Shown here piece after piece: positions 60,101 to 64,000 of a stretch of 64,000 nt of DNA. Location: NCBI GenBank assembly GCA_022497155.1, contig MU385752.1, positions 124,001 through 188,000 of the forward strand, in the 5' to 3' direction. Below the pieces are notes generated by a model. The model ran no database searches. It saw nothing but the letters and a program-made list of their open reading frames with translations, and had not been told where the DNA came from. Numbering within the stretch: position 1 is the stretch's first letter; every line of letters begins with the position of its first letter. The DNA is from Whalleya microplaca. Taxonomy: Eukaryota > Ascomycota > Sordariomycetes > Xylariales > Xylariaceae. The position numbers and the translations under genes were made by a program.

Positions 60101-60974
60101 TTCGTCGCGAATGCAAGCGATGATTCGACCATCATCCACGCTTGCGAATTAGCCCCCAGCTTTAGGACCTCGTGTCAGATGTCCAGCGCAGCGACAGTTC
60201 CATGGGCAAGAAAGAAAGACAAATATATAATGTCATTCCATTATTATGGTTATGTTAAATCCGATAAGCTAGCTTGTGGCATTAATGAGGTAAATTTCTT
60301 AGTTAAGCATCTCTTTTATACACCTTAAGCTGAGCTCCTATAAAATCACTCTCTTAAACAAGACGTACTGGTAATGTTGATGATTCGATAGCAGAGATTA
60401 AGCTTTACTAGTTCCTACGTAGAAGAGACGGCATACTAATTGAATTGATAAATGCCCCCCGAACATCACGGCCGTAATAATGGTTGTATCTGAGCAGAAA
60501 CGGCCCCTAGAGCCTGACATATTGAAATCGGCCTTGATGGTAAGACTCGGGAAATCTGCTGTGTAGGTTTTGTTCAAGCCTATATTATCGTCTTGCGGTG
60601 ACCGTAGCTCACGAGTCTGCATCAATAATTACCGCCAGGCCTCATACTCGCCACTGGGAACGCAGTTGGCCTTGATCAATCTATCAACCGAATGCGGCAA
60701 GATTATAAGGAGGTCCTTCAAAGAAATGCTTTATTCTCTTCTAAATGCTCATTTTGTGCTTCCGGGTAAGTTCTTTGTTACACATGGTATAATGTCCTGG
60801 CGCTTTAGTCATTTGGGCTGAAGGCCTTTGTTCAGGCAACGCTTATTGACACCATGTTCTTAAGGAACGGATAACCTGCATGTGTTGCAGTCTCATAGAA
60901 TACACCAGCCAGATATATCACATCCAATAGATTGACACAATCATTGGGATCACTCAACCTATTGATCACGAACC
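56646..60974. other. Intergenic region with dinucleotide repeats
   Basis: 4.3 kb without a supported gene. A (GT)n run lies at 57079-57117 and a short (AT)n at about 58723-58741. The 57.3-57.8 kb segment is purine-rich on the plus strand and could be the 3' untranslated region of the kinase. Short ORFs (for example 59246-59440 and 60570-60821) have no recognisable domains. Confidence 0.5.
57079..57117. repeat. (GT)n microsatellite
   Basis: About nineteen uninterrupted GT dinucleotides some 430 bp after the kinase stop codon. The tract creates spurious His-Thr or Val-Cys ORFs on both strands. Confidence 0.95.
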
Positions 60975-63900
60975 ATGGCTTACCCATACCCAAGTGGTAT
61001 CCAACCACCCCCCGGTCTACCACCTCCACCCGGTTTACCACCTCCACCCGGTTTACCACCTCCACCCGGTTTACCACCTCCACCCGGTTTACCACCTCCA
61101 CCCGGTTTACCACTTCCACCCGGTTTACCACTTCCACCCGGTTTACCACCTCCACCCGGTTTACCACTTCCATCTGGCTCCCTCTCTAAGCACCCAGAAC
61201 GCTGGTACAATCCCAATTACGTAGAGACTAATCCACCACATAACGTGCTCTTATTGCTAAGAAACCTCGAGCCACTCCACAATGATGAGAGAGAAAATAT
61301 TATTCTGAATGTTATTAGACGCTTGAGAGGGTCGCCTGAGAGACCACCGGAACCCATAGATATCATAGGAGATGAGTACGTATATCGAACCGTGCATTTC
61401 TCATTGCTTCCTTTTTAAGAGGATATATCGCGCTATTAATGGCGTTTCCGGAACTCGAAGAAGAAAGTAATCAACTGGGGTTGTTGAAGGATCTACAGAG
61501 AACGACCAAGCACTAACTCCAAATCGTGTATAGTTATATCCCCGAGCTAGGGCAGTTTCACCACTTGAGAGGAAACTGGGATGCAAACCGGCTTTACAAG
61601 GATTATATGGCAACCGTCGTAGGGTTTTTTGAGAATGATCGTGTTCAACAATTCATTCGAAATTTATACAGGCAGTTTTTTGGGACGAGCTTAGAGCTTA
61701 TATTGAACAATAGGGGAGGAATTGAGAACAGCCTAGAGCAGGTCGCAATATGGGCTTTGAACTGGTTTGGTATCCGTAAGTTTCTAACCTTAGACATCCT
61801 ATCACTACCATTTTGAAATTGGAATGGCGGGAGACAAACAAAAGTTGTCGTGAACATGAGAGAAGAGAATACTAAGCCCCGCCTAAATCTTGCAGGCTAT
61901 CGACATCAGGTACATGCTTTGAATGACGATTCACGTTATAAACCCACTCTGAGCCGCGGCGAAAATGCTACGGCTTTAGACTTGAACAACATGATTCATG
62001 ACCCGAAAAGTAAGTAATATCTGGAACCACCCATCACCCCTTGTATATTCTTGAGCTGGAACTCCCTAGTATGCTGTCTCCCGTGATGAAGAACCCTTGA
62101 GACATGCCCTAGGGATTTAAATTATTCGCCAAAGTACCTAGCACGCCAGAATGCTGACCGCGGCTGCTGCAGTTCTCTACGATGTTGTTTTAGTCGAGGG
62201 ATCCAAGTTGAACTCGAAATACCACGACTTTTATACAATGAATGTTACCTCCCGGCGACAGCAGTGGTTTGAACAGCTTTATATTCTGACCCCAGACGAA
62301 GCATGGCAGATGAGTAAGTATAATCCATGTGTTAGAACTTGCAGTTGGAGTCATATAAGCTAAACCAATACTTCACTTAGGAGAGCTTGCGTTCAATGGT
62401 CGAACCCCGGGTATACAAATGATATGGAGATACATTGCCGAGAGTATAGACGTCTATCTAGCGTGGCGAGCTAATGTACTGCGTAAAGCGTATCAAAATG
62501 CCAACCGCTTAGGACCCCTGGGGAATCAACTAAATACTGCACATCGCCAATTTAATTTCTTGATCGGGACCGTAAAAAGCATGTTGGCAGATAACAGGGG
62601 CGGAGATGGAATATACCTCAGAAGGTATAGAACTTACAGAGGTTGGTGGCTAGGGTTGATCAATCATGTTCGCACAAGGGAAACGCAAGCGGGTGCCCCT
62701 TTTGATGTCTTCAGAGATTTACAATGGTTTCGAACTACCGGTGATCATCCAAGAAACAACTTTCCTCCCATGTCTACTGCAAATCCGATTCTTGATCAGG
62801 CATCGAGGGCCCTCACTGATCCTGATTACCATGTGGCCGATACTGGATTGGCTATTCGGAATCCTAACTGTCTGCAATGGCCGGGTGAGCCTGCGCCTGG
62901 AACCCTTCTAGCAGCTTCTGCAACTAAGCCCTTCAACGGCTATGCAGCTGGCCCTCATGGCGGCCCTGTTGCAGGCAGTGCCCCGCTTCCTCCCACTCGC
63001 AGTGGACCCGGTGGTGGACCCGGTGGTGGGCCTGGTGGTGGTCCCGGTGGCGGTCCCGGTGGTGGGCCTGGTGGTGGTCCTGGTGGTGGACCCGGTGGCG
63101 GTCCCGGTGGCGGTCCTGGTGGTAGACCCCGTGGTGGACCCCGTGGTGGTCCCGGTGGTGGTCCCGGTGGTGGTGGTGGACCTAGTAGTGGTGGTGGACC
63201 TAGTGGCGGCGGTCCTGGCCGTCCAGGTGGCACCACAATAACCTCTGTTATAACGTGCACGCGATGTGGGCATATCAATGCAGGTGAGCTGTGTGGAGCT
63301 TGTGGATTCTCTCTTCCAACCGTAGAAGGAAATGAACCTACGACAGCCAGCGAAGGAATTGAACCGGTTAACGGGAGAAAGAGGCCCTTTGATGATTCAA
63401 AGACCGGATTGCCATCTCCGCCACCTGGTGATTCGGTAGACGATGATCTCTACGGTTCCCCTACGCAACGTGGTGATAAAAGGAGGAAAACAGATAAGAC
63501 TAAGTCCAAGAAGGATGCTGCCGACCTGGAAGACGCCCCGGCAGCCGCTCCGGTAGATGATACCGGACTCGGGAGTGGAACTCCAACAACGGCAGAGAAC
63601 CAGAATGAATCGGTGAAACCAAGACCTCCTTTCATTATAGATTTAAAACCAGCAGCGACCCCTAGAAAACCACCAGCGACCCCTGGAAAACCACCAGTGA
63701 CCTCTGGAGCAAAGGGAATCGCCGAAGGCACAATGACGCAGAAAGATCTCGACAGTTTCACCGAAAGCTTCTTCGCCGCCAATCTGGATCCTAAGCAGCG
63801 TGGCTCAGGAGGCCCCTCGAAGAACACCACGGAAGACCCTGCGCCAACGACCGAAAGCGTTCCCCAGTGGAATGCGCCGGACATATTAGCCACGCCTTTC

Positions 63901-64000
63901 GTTCCTCTGTACAAGACATCTGGCAGACCACCTGTCAACAGGCCAACTTTGGACGATCCCGAAAAGATGACCAAGGAAGCGTTGGACTACTATCTAAATG
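60975..64000 (+). CDS. Unknown repeat-rich protein with a zinc ribbon (runs off the window)
   Basis: Six exons (60975-61375, 61420-61479, 61534-61775, 61896-62013, 62150-62313, 62381 to beyond 64000) keep one frame for at least 868 residues. Each join uses GT-AG, and the second intron has a CACTAAC branch site. The exon 4 donor was chosen at 62014 (not the stronger GTAAGT at 62010) because only that keeps the frame with the acceptor at 62149. Layout: N-terminal PPPPGL repeats (about residues 11-68), a ~500-residue mostly helical-looking central part (WFEQLYILTPDEAWQM, GIQMIWRYIAESIDVYLAW), a GPGG repeat (about 535-610), a zinc ribbon CTRCGHINAGELCGACGF (first Cys about 621), then a charged Lys, Asp, Ser and Pro rich tail with KRRKTDKTKSKK. 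I do not recognise the central part. The last exon has no ATG of its own, so it is seen only by following the splice. Confidence 0.75.
61008..61175 (+). repeat. 18 bp tandem repeat encoding PPPPGL
   Basis: About nine copies of CCACCTCCACCCGGTTTA, nearly identical at the DNA level, with CCT/CTT variants that change Pro to Leu (PLPPGL). The unit is 18 bp and is open in several frames on both strands, which makes many shadow ORFs. High DNA identity suggests recent expansion and likely length variation between strains. Confidence 0.95.
63000..63235 (+). repeat. 12 bp-based tandem repeat encoding GPGG
   Basis: Many copies of GGTGGTGGACCC-type units encode (GPGG)n, drifting to RPRGGPRGG and GGGPSSGGG near the end. 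The array lies between the central part and the zinc ribbon of the same protein and probably forms a flexible linker. Confidence 0.95.

Noticed and set aside
61008..61175. CRISPR-like appearance of regularly spaced short repeats
   Set aside because: Repeats are head to tail with no unique spacers, inside a coding exon of a eukaryote.
60832..61224. ORFs of repeating VNRVEV, TTSTRF, YHLHPV or GGGKPG on both strands
   Set aside because: Frame shadows of the 18 bp PPPPGL repeat.
62908..63278. ORFs with GPPPGPP, TTTGTTT or VVDPVV repeats on either strand
   Set aside because: Alternative-frame readings of the GPGG repeat; the sense frame continues open to the end of the window.

Overview
The window looks like nuclear DNA of a filamentous ascomycete (Pezizomycotina). 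Genes carry short GT-AG introns (about 44-155 bp), and the families present (PDR-type ABC transporters, a Baeyer-Villiger monooxygenase, a Clr5-domain protein, P450 stubs) are typical of that group. The first third is a retrotransposon graveyard altered by RIP (repeat-induced point mutation). It is very AT-rich, CpA and TpG are nearly absent, TpA is abundant, and C survives mainly in CpG, CpC and CpT.

Layout. 1-20,857 is an AT-rich, essentially non-coding block. An outer Ty3/gypsy element (minus orientation, 118-14,655, LTRs 124-312 and 14,461-14,649) is split by an inner copia-like element (3,442-10,488, LTRs 3,447-3,648 and 10,282-10,483). Both insertions show candidate target-site duplications. 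A third, less damaged Ty1/copia relic on the minus strand occupies about 14,656-20,857. A ~70 bp imperfect palindrome at 20,858-20,928 sits at the sharp boundary with normal-composition DNA.

20,930-34,000 is an accessory region rich in damaged genes: two P450 N-terminal stubs, a PDR ABC transporter gene whose frame and splicing are intact but whose ATP sites are altered, an intact Clr5-domain gene with a second partial copy of part of it, a small hypothetical gene and a decayed ORF. 34,662-39,584 is a full-length, normal-looking PDR transporter (minus).

39,585-64,000 alternates long intergenic stretches with a protein resembling TET/JBP 2-oxoglutarate/Fe(II) dioxygenases (44,212-46,412), a Baeyer-Villiger monooxygenase (minus, 48,990-51,037), a Ser/Thr kinase with a long disordered N-terminus (54,307-56,645), and a multi-exon gene of unknown family (60,975 to beyond the right edge) with a PPPPGL repeat, a GPGG repeat and a CxxC-x8-CxxC zinc ribbon.

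No operon-like logic applies. P450 remnants, two efflux pumps and a BVMO would fit a decayed or dispersed secondary-metabolism or detoxification neighbourhood, but no backbone synthase is visible, so that is only inference. The most interesting items are the TET/JBP-like gene, the unknown zinc-ribbon gene and the transporter with altered ATP sites.
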